Assembly: GCA_029204225.1 (NCBI GenBank)
Contig: CM055092.1
Span: 10,197,806-10,261,805, forward strand
Direction of reading: 5' to 3'
Length of the DNA stretch: 64,000 bases
Source of the DNA: Diphasiastrum complanatum
Taxonomy: Eukaryota > Streptophyta > Lycopodiopsida > Lycopodiales > Lycopodiaceae
Shown: positions 38,941 through 51,249 of the stretch, piece after piece
Layout: every line of letters starts with the position of its first letter
Position numbering within the stretch: position 1 is the first letter of the stretch
Made by a program: the position numbers and the translations under genes
Notes under the pieces: generated by a model
The model's database searches: none
What the model was told of the DNA's origin: nothing
The model's input: the letters and a program-made list of their open reading frames with translations, nothing else

Positions 38941-39452
38941 TAGTCTCACATGCTGTATCTTAACAAAGTTTGTTTTTTATTACTATGTAGCTAAGAACTG
39001 AATCTTGCTTGTGAAGTATACAAAGATTGCAAACAATAGCAGTTTGTGAGTTGAAAGTGGAGGATATAAAGGCTCAGTTCAACCCTTCCATAAATCCAAA
39101 GAACCCATAAAAATCCAAGAAAAATACTCTTTTTGGCAAATTGAATGCTGATGCAAAAACTGTCAAAGCCTGTAGTAGCAGCATAGTTGCACAGTGCATA
39201 TGTACTAACTTTTAAGGACTGGAACATGTAATCAGTGTACTACAAAGAGTAACATACCATTACCAGTGACCACCGTCCACTTCTAGAATCCTTCAGGAAT
39301 CAATGCTTAGCCAGTGCTAGGAAAGCAGCCAACTTCATTTTTCAAAAGTTAATCATATAAAAATCTCTAGCCGTGATTATACTTGGGACCACCATCAAAG
39401 CACACGTTGAAATTTGAGGATTGTAGTAAAGCTTGACAAGAATATTTATGTT
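38941..39452. other. Nothing recognised
   Basis: AT-rich sequence after the truncated Copia RT. No feature was identified. Confidence 0.4.
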
Positions 39453-39674
39453 TCAAACGTTGAAAAAGGGGGCATAATGCCGAAAGTTGTCTTGAGGCAA
39501 AGGAATGGGAAGAGACAAGTTCAAAATGTACAAACTAACATTATCGTCTACTTTGAATTTCAAAAGTTTGTGAGACCTTGCATGACTATAATGCCCATAT
39601 TGGTCAACATTCTTCAACAATCTTGTTATCTGCCCATGAATTTGGGTTAGAGGACTTCGTTCGTGTACATGCAT
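39453..39674 (-). pseudogene. Possible Gypsy integrase C-terminal scrap
   Basis: The minus frame includes KNVDQYGHYSHARSHKLLKF and KVDDNVSLYI. This loosely fits the ...YA...N..RR...F..GD.V module after the Gypsy integrase core. It lacks catalytic residues, so the assignment is weak. Confidence 0.3.
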
Positions 39675-39685
39675 CTTGGTTTTCT

Positions 39686-39750
39686 AGGGGGGCTTGAACC
39701 AGGGACCAAAGAAACTTTGGATGCCAAGCTAACCAGCTGAGCCAACCCTT
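39686..39750 (-). repeat. tRNA-like sequence (tRNA pseudogene or SINE head)
   Basis: On the minus strand GGGTTGGCTCAGCTGGTTAGC resembles a tRNA A box (TGGCTCAGCTGG), and CTGGTTCAAGCCCCC resembles a B box (GGTTCAAGCCC). They lie at about tRNA distance. It sits in or beside a possible Gypsy scrap. Arms do not fold into a clean cloverleaf by eye, so a derived repeat is more likely than a working tRNA. Confidence 0.55.
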
Positions 39751-40109
39751 GGATCTTAGTTCGTGTACATGGCAAAACTAAGGATGAAAGAGTCTGTAGA
39801 ACGATTGAAAATGTTGCTACAGCTAGTTTTAGAAATTGTGCCGTGGTCAAAAGGTTGAGAGCTAATTCTTTAGAGTCCAAGCAAGCATGAGTATGTTGTA
39901 TCTCTTGGAAAGGGTTCAAGTAACAAGATATGGGGCTCATTAGTAGATAGGCTATAATTGGAGGAACTAGGATGCATTAAATTTTTGGATTATGTGCTTA
40001 GATCGAACAATCATGGTGCTTAGATGGAATTGACTTAATGTTGGTGCCAACCAAGAGCATTAGTAATACATCTAATGGCTAATGCTCATGAAATTATGAA
40101 ATTCTTATA

Positions 40110-40225
40110 AATCAAATTAATAATCTTCGAAGGCCTTATCTTAGCAATTTTGGAGTGGTCTTCATAGACGATATTCTCAGCTACCATACGATCTAGAAGG
40201 AACACTTATAGCCTCAGTTACGAAC
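40110..40225 (+). pseudogene. Gypsy RT scrap
   Basis: NQINNLRRPYLSNFGVVFID then DILSY matches the PYLDKFVVVFIDDILIYS box of Ty3/Gypsy RT, with a frame break just upstream (NAHEIMKFL). Confidence 0.6.
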
Positions 40226-40289
40226 AGATTTATGGCAAATCAATCGCTAAGCTAATAAAGCAGTACGTAAGCAACAATTAACCCTAGAA

Positions 40290-40800
40290 AGCGGCTAAAA
40301 GGATGTTTAAGGAGATTAAAGAGAGAGATCAATATTATCAGCTATCAAATGAATGACAATAGGTCCTACTTATACCCACAAGGAGGCCCTAAAATGAAAC
40401 CTTTGTCGAGCCTTCCGAAGGATAAGATAATGTTAGTGAACCTAATCAAAATGGATGAGGAGGGATAGTACTGCGGCCTCTTGCAAGAGGGCCCTCACTC
40501 TGAAATCATATGGCGAAGTACCTAATAAATGAATAACTGTGGCCAAAGGCTAGTACATGAACAAAAAGGGCCTGCTTATGCATAACAAGGAATAAAGAAG
40601 GACGCGGTAGCAATTGTATCAGATGTAGATGATTGAACAAGGGCAGCTAGGGCACGAGCCTGATCCGCAAATAATGGTATGATAAAAAATATTTATAGGC
40701 TCCCATGTGGCCGCCTCAATAGGACGACGATCCCATTGACCCAGAAGTTGAATCTATCGTCGGTGTTGACTATGCTGAAAACGAACCTGAAGTATCTTGT
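40290..40800 (-). mobile_element. Possible Gypsy 3' end and LTR, minus strand
   Basis: The minus frame near 40,700-40,765 reads QWDRRPIEAATWEPI, like the WxGxPxEDATWE end of some Gypsy integrases. The following lower-coordinate sequence has a TATAAGTAGGACC promoter-like block and a CTCTCTCTTTAATCTCC leader-like block, as in LTRs. Boundaries were not found. Confidence 0.35.
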
Positions 40801-41060
40801 ACTCTTCATCATCATCAGAATCTTGCTCAACAGTATATTTGATATCCTTCTTTTGGCTGTTTTTGGGGATGTTAAGAATTGAGTTGTGTCAGCTGACACT
40901 CACAATTTGGCACAATGATCAGTATTCCTTTCACATATCTGCCTGATTTCATAGCTCGAGGAAAACAACTGCAACAAAACTGTTGCTCACAATTTTAAAC
41001 CTCAAGGCTCTCCAAGTTCATAGTTGGTCTTTGCACAGTCTAGCTTCATCTCAACATTTG

Positions 41061-41062
<2 letters not shown>

Positions 41063-41126
<64 letters not shown>
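41063..41126 (+). repeat. CT microsatellite
   Basis: About 32 CT units at the 5' edge of a LINE copy, followed by a C-rich leader. Confidence 0.98.
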
Positions 41127-41129
<3 letters not shown>

Positions 41130-43630
41130 CCCTGGTGCTCTACGATCCCGACTGCCTGTCCCTGCTGTCCACTGCCCCAGGTCCGCCCTACCCTGTCCCC
41201 TACTTGTCCACTCAGTTTTTGTCCTCCGCTCGGTCCTGCCTTCCCTCTGTCCTCAGGTTCTGTCCCGCTCGGGCCCTGTCTGCATCTTTACTATGGCCTT
41301 AAACCGAAAGGGGGGGTCTCCTTCGCCCCCCTCTTCTCCTGCTTGCCAAGCTCCTGCTAACCTGTCCATCGCCGGCTCTTCTTTTACAGGCCTGTCATTT
41401 GTCGACTAGTCATCATCTCATCTTCCATTGTCGGGCATTGCCAATGTACCGGTCCCGATTTTATCTTTTGTAGATGCCTATCATATCCCTGCAGAGCACT
41501 TACAACCTAGCAACTTATCCGACTTTGATTCTCTTCACAACTACTTACAACATCAGTTCAAAGAAGTGTTTCAATTTATCGAGAAATTGCAGCTACAAAA
41601 TCAGACGCTTCATGTAGAACTTACCAAGGTCATTCGTCAAAATAAGGATTTGCAAAGCACTATCGACATGATGAAAGAGAAAGGGATGCATGATACTCAT
41701 TTGCAGCTGTGGAAAGTAAAATCTCGTCCTTGGCAAAGGAAGTGGAAGTTCTTAAGCAGGACGATAATTTCTCTAGCCAAGTTCAGCCTTCGTTAGTGAA
41801 TTCTACCCTAGAGAATGTTTTTACAAAACACGAGAGAAGAGCCAAGAAGGCTCTTAATATACGAGTTAGTGGTATTCCTAATGGAAACAAGGCTCTTGAT
41901 GAGGCGAAAGACCTTCTTGTATCTAAACTTGCACATAATATGGAGGGATTTGACACTGCTTGGCGGAGCAAATTTGTGATAAGGTCTTATTCCTAAAGTT
42001 TCATTCCATTGAACGACGCAATGCTGCTTTATGCCTTCGAGCTAAGCTCAAAGGATCTTTCATTTTTTATGGATGAAGATCTAACACACACACAATGGCA
42101 AGTGAGGAAATTGGTCATTCATGAGGCCAATGCTAGAAATCAAAGAGTGGTTTTTATTGAAGGCAAGCCTAAATTCTACGATGAAATTTCACAATAGGAA
42201 GTCGGGGATCCCGGGCACAACAGCCTGAGATCCCCTCAGCCATTACAAATTGGTTTTTGGAATTGTAATGGTGTGCTTTCATCTTCTTCAGCAGGAGACT
42301 TTCACTCTTTTTTGCAGAAATGTGATATTTTTCTCTTAGCAGAGACTCGTGAATCACTATATCGACCCCTTCCAGCCATTTAGGATTATTCATGGCATTC
42401 AACATACATGCCTTTCGTTAGAGGAAAAACCACACGTGGCTCTGGTGGTGTTGCATGTCTTACCGAGGAAGTTTATCATACTCATTTTAAGTTGCTCAAA
42501 AGTGATCCATTTGCACGATTTATTTGGTTACATTGTTTTGGTCACTACTTGGGCCTACCTCAAGATCTCTTTATAGCAGTTTGTTATTTTGCACCTCAAA
42601 CATCAGCTTTTGCAGACTATGGAGGTGACCCCTTCCACGCTCTCTCAGATGATATAGCCAGCTTTGCACAGCAGGGCCTTATTCTTTTAGCAGGAGATTT
42701 TAATGCTCATACCAGCACCCAGCAGACAGAGTTTCATGCAGATAGTGATTTCCTACATATTCAGGTTTTGGATGTGGGTTTGGATAGGACCTCTCAGGAT
42801 GCAGATACCCCGGCTACACACTTTGGAGAACAGTTGATTGGACTTGCAGAAGCTCACTCGTTAGTCATTTTGAATGGCCTACCTCGATGGCCGTCATCAT
42901 CCGTGTTTACCTATCATCCGCACGGGGGTGGACACAGCGTTGTTGACTACTTCATTGGCTCACCAGCCTTGATTCCATTTCTTCATACTTTTCATATTAT
43001 GCACCTTGCCATTTCTGATCACTCTTTATTGCTCCTGTCTCTGGGCCATGCTACTCATGGTACTGTTACGACACCTCATTCCACACGTCACCAACGTCCA
43101 TCTTTCTCTCCACTTTCCTACATACACTTCCTCTCTGGCCACACTGCTCGACGATTTCCCCTTCTCATCTTCAGTAGACCAACAAGCCACCTTTTTATCT
43201 CAGTCGCTTCTTCACTCAGCCAATACTGCATATCCTCCAAAAACTTTCTCATCTCATAAACGCACTTACAATAGATGGTATGCTGATGAGTGCCTCTCTC
43301 TACACAGGCAAGTTGTTCATGCTCGATACCATTCTCTCGACACCTTAGCATCTATACAAAAAGAATACCATAGAAAAAGACTACGTACTTTCAGTCTCTG
43401 GCACCGAAACTCATCGATTCCTTGGACTCTTCTTCTTCTACCTTCTTTCGGAAGATGTTTTCTAAAAACTCATGTATGCCAGCTCCTATTGCCATTGAAT
43501 CTTGGATTGACTATGTTGCAAAAATTTATACATTTGACCCTCCTTCCATCTGTCTCTCACCGCGACCTATTCGGGCCAAGCTGTCGGTTCCCCATGAGCT
43601 TATTTTGGCGGAGTTTGCTTCTACACTTCT
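41127..43630 (+). mobile_element. LINE copy: leader, ORF1, endonuclease; internally deleted
   Basis: The C/T-rich leader resembles that at 15.9 kb. ORF1 (about 41,410-42,197, one frameshift near 41,710) has a coiled coil, [20 protein letters not shown] and FIEGKPKFYDEISQ before its stop. ORF2 opens with an apurinic-type endonuclease (42,240-43,060): [65 protein letters not shown] and [12 protein letters not shown]. The GDFN and SDH catalytic motifs are preserved. After YHSLDTLASIQKEYH the frame decays. At about 43,565 the sequence jumps to RAKLSVPHELILAEFAS, a stretch that normally lies after RT, so the RT core is deleted. The next LINE copy follows directly. Confidence 0.88.
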
Positions 43631-44276
43631 TTGAAATTGAGAACGGCAAGCTGAGTTTGGATCTCTGTGGGGTTAAAGAGCGAATGGAGCAGCTTGAACA
43701 AGAAAATGTATATCTTAAGCAACGGATTGTGGAAAATATCCCTCAAAAGAATGTATTAGAGGAGACGTCGAACAAAATATCCAGCCTTGAGAAACAAGTG
43801 GAAGAAACGAAGACATGGGCAGCGCGTCTCAAAAACGATGGTAAGGTCGAATCTTCAAGCTCGGTTCAACATGCAGTTGTGAATTCTACACTAGAAGATG
43901 TCTTCTCCGAGCAAGAAAGAAGGGCTAAAAAAGCCTTTAATATCCGGGTTAGGGGGATTCCCGACGGGGATAAGCCCATTGAAGAGGCAAAAGACCTCCT
44001 TTTAACTAAGCTCACACACACCACGGATGGATTTGATACAGCTTGGAGAAGTAAGTTTGACACTAATGTCTTGTTTATGAAGTTTCGCTCTATGAACAGC
44101 CGCAACGCAGCTTTACGCCTTAGAGCCAAATTAAAAGGGACTTTTATTTTTATGGATGATGACCTTACACACACAATGGCAAGCCAGGAAACAGATTATC
44201 CCGGATGCAAATGCAAGAAATCAGCGGGTGGTTTTCATTGAAGGCAAACCAAAATTTTTCGATAAAATTTCTCAAT
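43631..44276 (+). pseudogene. LINE ORF1
   Basis: ORF1 of the second head-to-tail LINE copy. It has a long coiled coil ([37 protein letters not shown]), then [58 protein letters not shown] and, after a one-base slip near 44,175, FIEGKPKFFDKISQ and a stop. This is an L1-type ORF1 RNA-binding protein. It stays in frame with the end of the preceding truncated copy, making an artificial fusion. Confidence 0.85.
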
Positions 44277-44299
44277 AGGGATTTGGGGCTCTCGGGCAA

Positions 44300-47200
44300 A
44301 GGAGCAGCCTGAGATCCCCTCAGCATTTACATATTGGTTTTTGGAATTCTGTCATGCTGAAATGTGATATCCTTTTGTTAGCAGAGACTCATGAATCCTT
44401 ATATAGACCGCTCCCATCCATACAGGATTGCACCTGGCACTCAGCGCATCGGCCCTTTGTGAGAGGGAAGACTTTCCGTGGTTCTGGTGGTGTTGCATGT
44501 CTCACCAAGGATGTTTTCAGTTCTCATTTCAAACTGGTCAAAAGTGATCCATTTGCACGCTTTATTTGGTTTCAATTCTCTGGTCACTGTTTGGGGCTTT
44601 CTTAGGACCTCTTTCTTGCAGTTTGTTACTTTGCACCACAGACATCATCTTTTGCAGATTTTGGTGGTGACCCCTTCCAGGCTCTCTCAGATGATATATT
44701 CAGCTTTGCACAGCGAGGCCTTATTCTTTTAGCAGGGGATTTTAATGCTCGTACGAGCATCAGGCAAGCTGAGTTTTATGCAGAGAGTGATTTTCTACAG
44801 GTTCGCACATTAGATATGGGCTTTGACAGGACCTCATAGGATGCAGATACTCCTCCAGCTACCCACTTTGGAGAGCGGCTGATTGGTTTAGCAGAGGCCC
44901 CTTCCTTAACCATTTTGAATGGCCTTCCTTACTGGCCTTCGTCATATCATTTTACTTGTCACCCACATGGAGGAGGACATAGTGTTGTTGACTACTTCAT
45001 TGGGTCACCGGCTTTGATCCCATTTCTTCATACCTTCTGCATTATACCTCCTACCATTTCGGATCACTCCCTCCTACTTCTATCCCTTGGTCATCATAGT
45101 ACCACAGTCATAACACACAGTCCCACTCATCACCATCGCCCGGTTTTCTCTCCATCTGGTTTTCCCCTTTACACCGAGTCCCTAGTTACTTTTCTCCAAG
45201 ACTTCCCCTTCACCTCCTCAGTTGACAAACAAGCTATCTTTTTATCTCAGTCTCTTTTGCAATCTGCCAATACTGCCTATCCTTCGAAAAACTTCCTTTC
45301 ACATAAACGCACTCACAACAAATGGTATGATACAGAGTGCTTCTCATTGCATAAACAAGTTGTATACGCTAGATACCACTCTCCTCACACCCTATCCTTG
45401 AAACATAAAGAATATCACAAAGTGACTCTGAAAAAAAAGACAGCTCATCTCCAGTCCTTGGGACAAAAACTTGTTGATGCTATTGCCTCCCCATCCTCCC
45501 ATTTCTTTTGGCGGATGTTCTCTAAAAACCCTTATAAACCCGCTCCTATTGCTATTGAATCATGGATAAATTATGTTACTAAGCTTTATACAGTTGACTC
45601 TCTTTCCATTTCTCTTTCCCCACGCCCTTCAGAATTCACCCTCTTTACTCCGTCCATGGTTGAAAACGCCATCCAAAATGGTCAAACCCAAAAAGCCACT
45701 GATGTTGACCTCCTAAGTATGGACTTCCTAAAACCAGTTGCTCACATTATTGCCCCATACATTTCCCATATCTTTAACCAATCTGTCATCTTCGGTCTCC
45801 CCACATCGTGGTGCACCAACCTTTTACACCCTATCCTCAAAGCTGGGGATCCTTTGATTGTCGACAACTACCGCACTATTATGATCAGTCATACTATGGC
45901 CAAGCTATATGGATCCGTTTTACAGTCTATTGTCACTCACGGGCAGAGACGGAGGGGTTACATGCTATGGGACAGGCAGGTTTTCGCTCTGGCTACTCCA
46001 CGACTGACTAGATATTCATCTTGAGATGCATTATTGAGGAGGCTAAGTTCAGGAAGCAGAGGGTTTATTGTTGCTTTGTGGATTTCCGCAAAGCCTTTGA
46101 TTATGTTCCGAGACACCTTTTACTCCAGCGCTTAGCATCGCTTGGCTTTTCTCAGGAGATCATTGCTGCTATCGTCACATTGTATGAGAGAGTACTGGCC
46201 TGTTTTCAAGATGGTGATGGATGGTCCTCTTACATTCATAGTACAGTGGGAGTTAAGCAGGGGTGTCCTTTGTCCCCTACTCTCTTTGCTCTATATATTG
46301 ATGATCTTGAGCGGATTATTAGGGAGGAGGGTGGAGATGGTTGTCCATTAGCAGATATGATTATCCCTATTCTACTGTATGCGTATGACGTGATACTTCT
46401 ATCAAGATCCGCATCTGGGCTTCAGCAGCACCTTGATGCTTTAGATACTTTCTGCCAAACATGGGGTTTGATGGTGAACATTGGTAAGACTAAGGTCATG
46501 GTGTTCAACACCAATCGACAGCATATGAGAGACACAGTGTTCTACTATGATGGGCTTCCACTGGAGATAGTAGGCTCTTATACTTACTTAGGTGTCCTTT
46601 TTACTGGTCCATTGCTCACTTTTAGACCAGCTGCATTGTCTAGGCTCCGCAAGGGGCACTTTGCTCTTGTTCAGATGGAGAGGTTTTCTTCTATTTACTA
46701 TGTACATGATCCTGATACGCGCTGTCGCCTTTTTTTTGCCACTGTCTCCCCGGTGGCTCTATATTCAGCAGAGACATGGTGTCTTGGCTTGTCCAGAGAT
46801 ACTTGGAGTGATATTTCACTTTTGCAGATCCTTATGCTTAGCCGGATGATCCGTGCGAAGTAGTCAGTTCCCCATGATATCATACTGGCAGAGTTTGTCT
46901 CACCACCACTGATTGTCGAGGCTATATTTTGGATTATCACATTCATTCATAGAGTCTCGGAGCTTGATTCATCCAGATATGTTGCTATAGCTTTCACATC
47001 CTCTCACTCTCTAGCTAGTCAGCAGGCTAAGTCCTCATGGTTTCAGTGTGTTTCTGACCTTTTGAGTAGGTGGGGTTTATCTATATCTGATCTCCCGAAT
47101 GGGACACACGCATATATCCGCCAACAGATTTACAGAGCTTACATCAGCACAGTGTGGTCTCACCCAGATCTAGCACGGGTCAAGCTTCATTTTTATCACA

Positions 47201-47776
47201 CATCTTCTTCAGCTTGATGTTTCCGGGCTTTTCATTCCGCCGGGTTATTTGTCTCAGACGTTATCTTTCGGCCTGCGTTACCGTCTTGGTCAATTTAGGG
47301 TCTCTTCTCACCAGCTTGCTATTGAGACAGGCAGATACACAGACACACCTCGACCGCTATGGATTTGTCAGTGCTGCTCTTTACAGGAGATTGAGGATGA
47401 GTTCCATTTTATTTTCCGATGTCCAGCCTACTATGAGATCAGAGGCAGATACCATTGCTTATACAGAGATACTCCACTTACACTTGCTTCTTTCCTTGCC
47501 TTCTCAGATGCGAGATGTGTTGGTTTATTATTGCGAGAGATGTGTACTCAGAGATCTTCCTTTTTATTGGATGTTTCTGATGTGGATCATAGCCAGTCCC
47601 ACATTACGCACTTTTTCCAGAAGAGGGATAGAGATGAGACTTCTGACAGTGAGAGAGACATTCTAGTACGACGTCCGAAGCTCCAGCATCCTCTTCGCTC
47701 CTCCAGGCCCTGGGTTCTTCACCGGAGGCCAACACCTGCTTCTCACCATATCACGCAGTTTTTTATATCCACTTAG
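44300..47776 (+). pseudogene. LINE ORF2 (endonuclease, RT, C-terminal zinc finger), broken
   Basis: Endonuclease: [135 protein letters not shown], then PILLYAYDVILLS in place of the catalytic YADD: the first aspartate is replaced by tyrosine. After [28 protein letters not shown] and the C-terminal [19 protein letters not shown] with [18 protein letters not shown]. Stops near 44,605, 44,838 and 46,862 and frame breaks near 46,020 and 47,200 confirm it is dead. It is the most complete LINE in the window. Confidence 0.9.
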
Positions 47777-47905
47777 CTAGTTAGCTAACTTATTTCAATT
47801 TTCTCTTTCCCTCTGTATAGTTGGTGGTTAAGCTACTGATATCGTACCCTCAACAGAGCTGGAGGTTAAGCTTTGTTTTTCTCTCTGTTTTCTAGTGCTG
47901 GTTTA
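47777..47905 (+). mobile_element. LINE 3' UTR, part before the Gypsy insertion
   Basis: This matches the 3' UTR at 33,120-33,235 (TTCTCTTTCCCTCTGT, GCTGGAGGTTAAGC). It is cut at GTTTA (47,901-47,905) by the Gypsy element and resumes at 55,190. Confidence 0.9.
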
Positions 47906-48384
47906 TGTCACAAGCCAGTCTCTCCAAGCTTGTGAATCCTAGAAGCCGGCGTGTAGAATGAACTTCCCAACCATAGGCACCCCCCCTTTGAGTCCTTCTA
48001 CCTGCTATTCCCGTCAGCTGGCACATGGCATCCACCTGTGGGTGATCAGTCCATATGGCATGCATGGCCCCTGTGACCTGTGAATACTGAGTGACTCATA
48101 GGGTACCACCCCCGTGCCCTGCCAAAGACCTGTGACCCTCGTGGTCACCCCGACTACTTGCCGGCTAGCATCTCGTCTCTAACGGCTAGGGTCCCGATGG
48201 TGAAGACACACCGCATCTCTGACAACTTGTCAGGCGGCCACACCGGGTCACTGCTCGTGACGCACCGGTCCCAACTTGGGACTGATGTCCTCCTCGGTCA
48301 CTGGCCCTTGCCAATACTTGGCCTCAGGCCCTCTGGTGACCGGCCGTGCCAAGGTCATGATAGAGTCGTAACTGGACTCTAACA
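47906..48384 (-). repeat. 3' LTR of the Gypsy element
   Basis: On the minus strand it starts TGTTAGAGTCC after the polypurine tract and ends GGCTTGTGACA. Partner LTR: 54,714-55,189. Confidence 0.95.
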
Positions 48385-48402
48385 ATCCTTCCCTCCTTTA
48401 AG
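48385..48402 (-). promoter_or_regulatory. Polypurine tract
   Basis: On the minus strand TAAAGGAGGGAAGGAT lies immediately before the 3' LTR. It would prime plus-strand cDNA synthesis. Confidence 0.8.
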
Positions 48403-48404
48403 TC

Positions 48405-48545
48405 ATTGGTCCTCAATGACAAACTCTGGGTAAGACTTCTGCAACGCCTGTCGCGTCTCCCAGGTAGCATCTGACAACGGATGCCCTTTCCAAGTTACTA
48501 GATACTCTTGAAGGAGACGATTCCGCAATCGTCGCTCCCTTCGAT
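48405..48545 (-). pseudogene. Gypsy chromodomain
   Basis: The minus frame includes RLLQEYLVTWKGHPLSDATW, ETRQALQKSYPEFV, then a stop. YLVTWKG.P..DATWE is the chromodomain core, which targets integration to marked chromatin in chromoviruses. It is out of frame with the integrase upstream, so material between them is deleted or shifted. Confidence 0.85.
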
Positions 48546-49214
48546 CTAGAATTCTGTCTGGCCCATAACCTGTGGTATCAAGTTATCTCGTGCCAACTCT
48601 AGCTTCTGCTGCATCTGAGCCAAAAACTCTACAGCACTAGGTACCCTATGCGGAATTCCTATGATTGCAGGACTCAGTGGCCTGAAACCATAATTGAGCT
48701 CAAATGGACTCAATCCAGTGGACGCATGTCTTTTATCATTGTACGCGAATTCCAATAGCGATAAATGCTTTACCCAGTCTGTTTGCGTACTACTCACATA
48801 TGCCCTAAGCATATCTTCCAAGATCTGATTCACTCGCTCTGTCTGGCCATCCGTCTGAGGATACTCAGAGCTACTCATCCGCAACTGTGTTCCCAACTTG
48901 GCAAACACCTCAATCCAGAAATTTCCCATAAACTTGGGATCCCTGTCAGAAACTATGGACTTCGGAAGACTATGTAACCTGACAATATTCTGAATAAACA
49001 ACTCAGCCACTTGCGGAGCTGTGACCTTCTTGGTCGTTGTGATGAAATGAGCCATCTTGGAAAACCTGTCTACCACTACCATAGCGGAATTGAATCCATT
49101 CTGGGTCTTGGGTAGCCCAACAATAAAATCCATAGAGATGCTTTCCCACCTTCCTGTAGGTATCTCAAGTGGATGTAGCAAGCCCGGAGGACTCACTCTC
49201 TCGGCCTTGTTCAC
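48546..49214 (-). pseudogene. Gypsy integrase core
   Basis: Minus frame: SMDFIVGLPKTQNGFNSAMV, VVDRFSKMAHFI, SIVSDRDPKFMGNFW, EYPQTDGQTERVNQILEDML and LLEFAYNDKRHASTGLSPFE. The DDE residues appear present (SMDF, SDRDP, QTERVN). A stop separates it from the zinc-binding part and RNase H just upstream at 49,215. Confidence 0.92.
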
Positions 49215-50048
49215 CTAACAAGCCGTGCAATGCTGGACGTACTCTCTTACATCCCGTTGCAATCGTGGCCAGAAATAATGCCTTCTCAAAAGCTCACTGG
49301 TCTTATCAATACCAGGGTGCCCTGCGCAGGGACTATCATGGCATTCATGAAGTATCTTACGACGAAGATACTTCACGTCTGGCACGAAAACTTTTCCATT
49401 TCTCAATAACATACCATCCTTCACGATGTATGTTAAATATGTACTGGTGTGTGCCTCTACGGAAGCGACAGCCTCGATTGACTCTTCCGTTTGGTCGACT
49501 ACCTTGCGCGCATTAGGCCACACACGTTGACAATGCGGGTCCTTTTCTTGAGCCTTCTTAATCTCCTCTATGAGACCACTGTCAACCACAGTAAAGCTCA
49601 TCGGATGCAGTATACGAGATAGTGCATCAGCGACCACATTTTCCTTCCCTCTTCGGAAGCGAATTTTCAAATGAAATTCCTGCATCAGCTCGGCCCACCG
49701 AGCTTGGCGGCCCTTCAAATCTGGCTGAGTGCAAAAATACCTTAAAGTATGATGATCAGTGTACACATAAAACTCGGCACCATATAAATAATGTCTCCAC
49801 ACCTTGAGCGCATGTATAATCGCATACAACTCTTGCTCGTGTGTAGGATATCTCTGTTGAGCTGGTGTCAACTTCTTACTTTCAAAGGCTACTGGTCTAC
49901 CCTCTTGGCTCAACACTGCACCTACGACAATGCCACTTGCTTCCGTCTCTAGGTCAAAAGGTTTCTGGGTATCCACAATCTTGAGAACTGGAGCCATGGC
50001 CACCGACTCCTTCAAATTCTCAAAACGTTGCTGAGCTTCAGCATCCCA
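49215..50048 (-). pseudogene. Gypsy RNase H and integrase zinc-binding domain
   Basis: Minus frame: KPFDLETEASGIVVGAVLSQ, RPVAFESKKLTPAQQRYPTH, EQELYAIIHALKVWRHYLYG, YTDHHTLRYFCTQPDLKGRQ, VVADALSRI, then the integrase HHCC region HECHDSPCAGHPGIDKTSEL and CTAC. Stops near 50,047 and at 49,214 separate it from RT and from the integrase core. Confidence 0.92.
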
Positions 50049-51024
50049 TCAAACCGCAGTGTTGTTTTTCCTTAACTGGTCCGTTAAAGGAGCAGCTATC
50101 CAGGAATAATTCCTAACGAACCGCCAGTAGAACTTACAAAAGCCTAAGAAAGACTGTAATTGGCGTATATCGGCAGGCCTCGGCCACTTCTTAACCACAG
50201 CCACCTTGGCTGGATCAACCGAAATACCCTCAGCTGTCACTACGTGACCCAAATACTCGACATGAGTCTTACACAACTCTGTCTTCTGAGCATTGGCATA
50301 CAAGACAGAAGCTTGTAACTTGCTCAAAACGGTCTTGAGATGAATCTCATGTTCCTCAACCGCTTTACTAAAAACCAATATATCGTCAATAAAATTGACG
50401 ACAAACTTGCCCATATAGTCTCGCAAGAATTCATTCATGAGCATCGTGAACGTGGCTGGGGCATTGGTTAACCCAAATGGCATAACCAAAAATTCATAAT
50501 GACTGAAACGGGTTCGGAAGGCCGTCTTCATCTCAAATCCGTATTTGATGGTATCCACTTTTGAGATCTATCTTACTGAAAATGGTTGCACCTTGCAACG
50601 CATCCAGTAGATCATCAATCCTAGGCATCGGATACCTGTGCTTTACAGTGATCTTATTCAATCCCCTGTAATCTACACACATCCGAAAACTACCATCCTT
50701 TTTCTTAACAAGTAAAATAGGAGAGGCGAAAGGTGAATAACTTGGACGGATGTACCCCAACTTGAGATACTCCTCCAACATCTTTCTGACTTCCTCTTCC
50801 TCTTTTAGGCTCATCCTATAAGGAGGCCTGCATACCGGACTTGCCCCTGGAACGAGCTCAATACGATGATCAACGTTCCGACTAGGCGGCAATCCCTCTG
50901 GCATATTACTAATTAGCACGTGTTTGAACTGCGTGCGGATGGACTTCTCCAACTCACTTGCTGGGTCACATCTAGACTGTAATGCAAATACATGTGCACT
51001 AGGGGATGCAAAAGTAAATGAAGC
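50049..51024 (-). pseudogene. Gypsy reverse transcriptase
   Basis: Minus strand: [68 protein letters not shown], then a frame change near 50,545. [20 protein letters not shown] and FVVNFIDDILVFS (catalytic box) follow, then LGFCKFYWRFVRNYSWIAAP. Upstream it runs without a stop into Copia-derived sequence at about 51,020. Confidence 0.92.
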
Positions 51025-51249
51025 TTCTTGTGGTTTATTAGTGAGTGTGCTTATTTGATTATTACCAACATAAGAATCAAAACTGGAATCAACATTCACA
51101 TAACACAACCACAAATACTGAATCTCCATTCTCTTTATTTGCATATAGGTAACAAGAGGACCCTCAACAGATGGTCTCTCCCCCTTTAAGACATGAGACA
51201 TACCCTCATGTCCTCCTTGCTTCTTTGTGCCCTTCTTTTGGTCTGCAAG

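Noticed and set aside
39752-39889. Frame LVRVHGKTKDERVCRTIENV as a host exon
   Set aside because: No family recognised, no clear splice sites fitting the O-FucT phase, and it lies among transposon scraps.
41024-41360. Serine/leucine-rich frames around the CT tract
   Set aside because: Simple-sequence translation at the LINE 5' edge.
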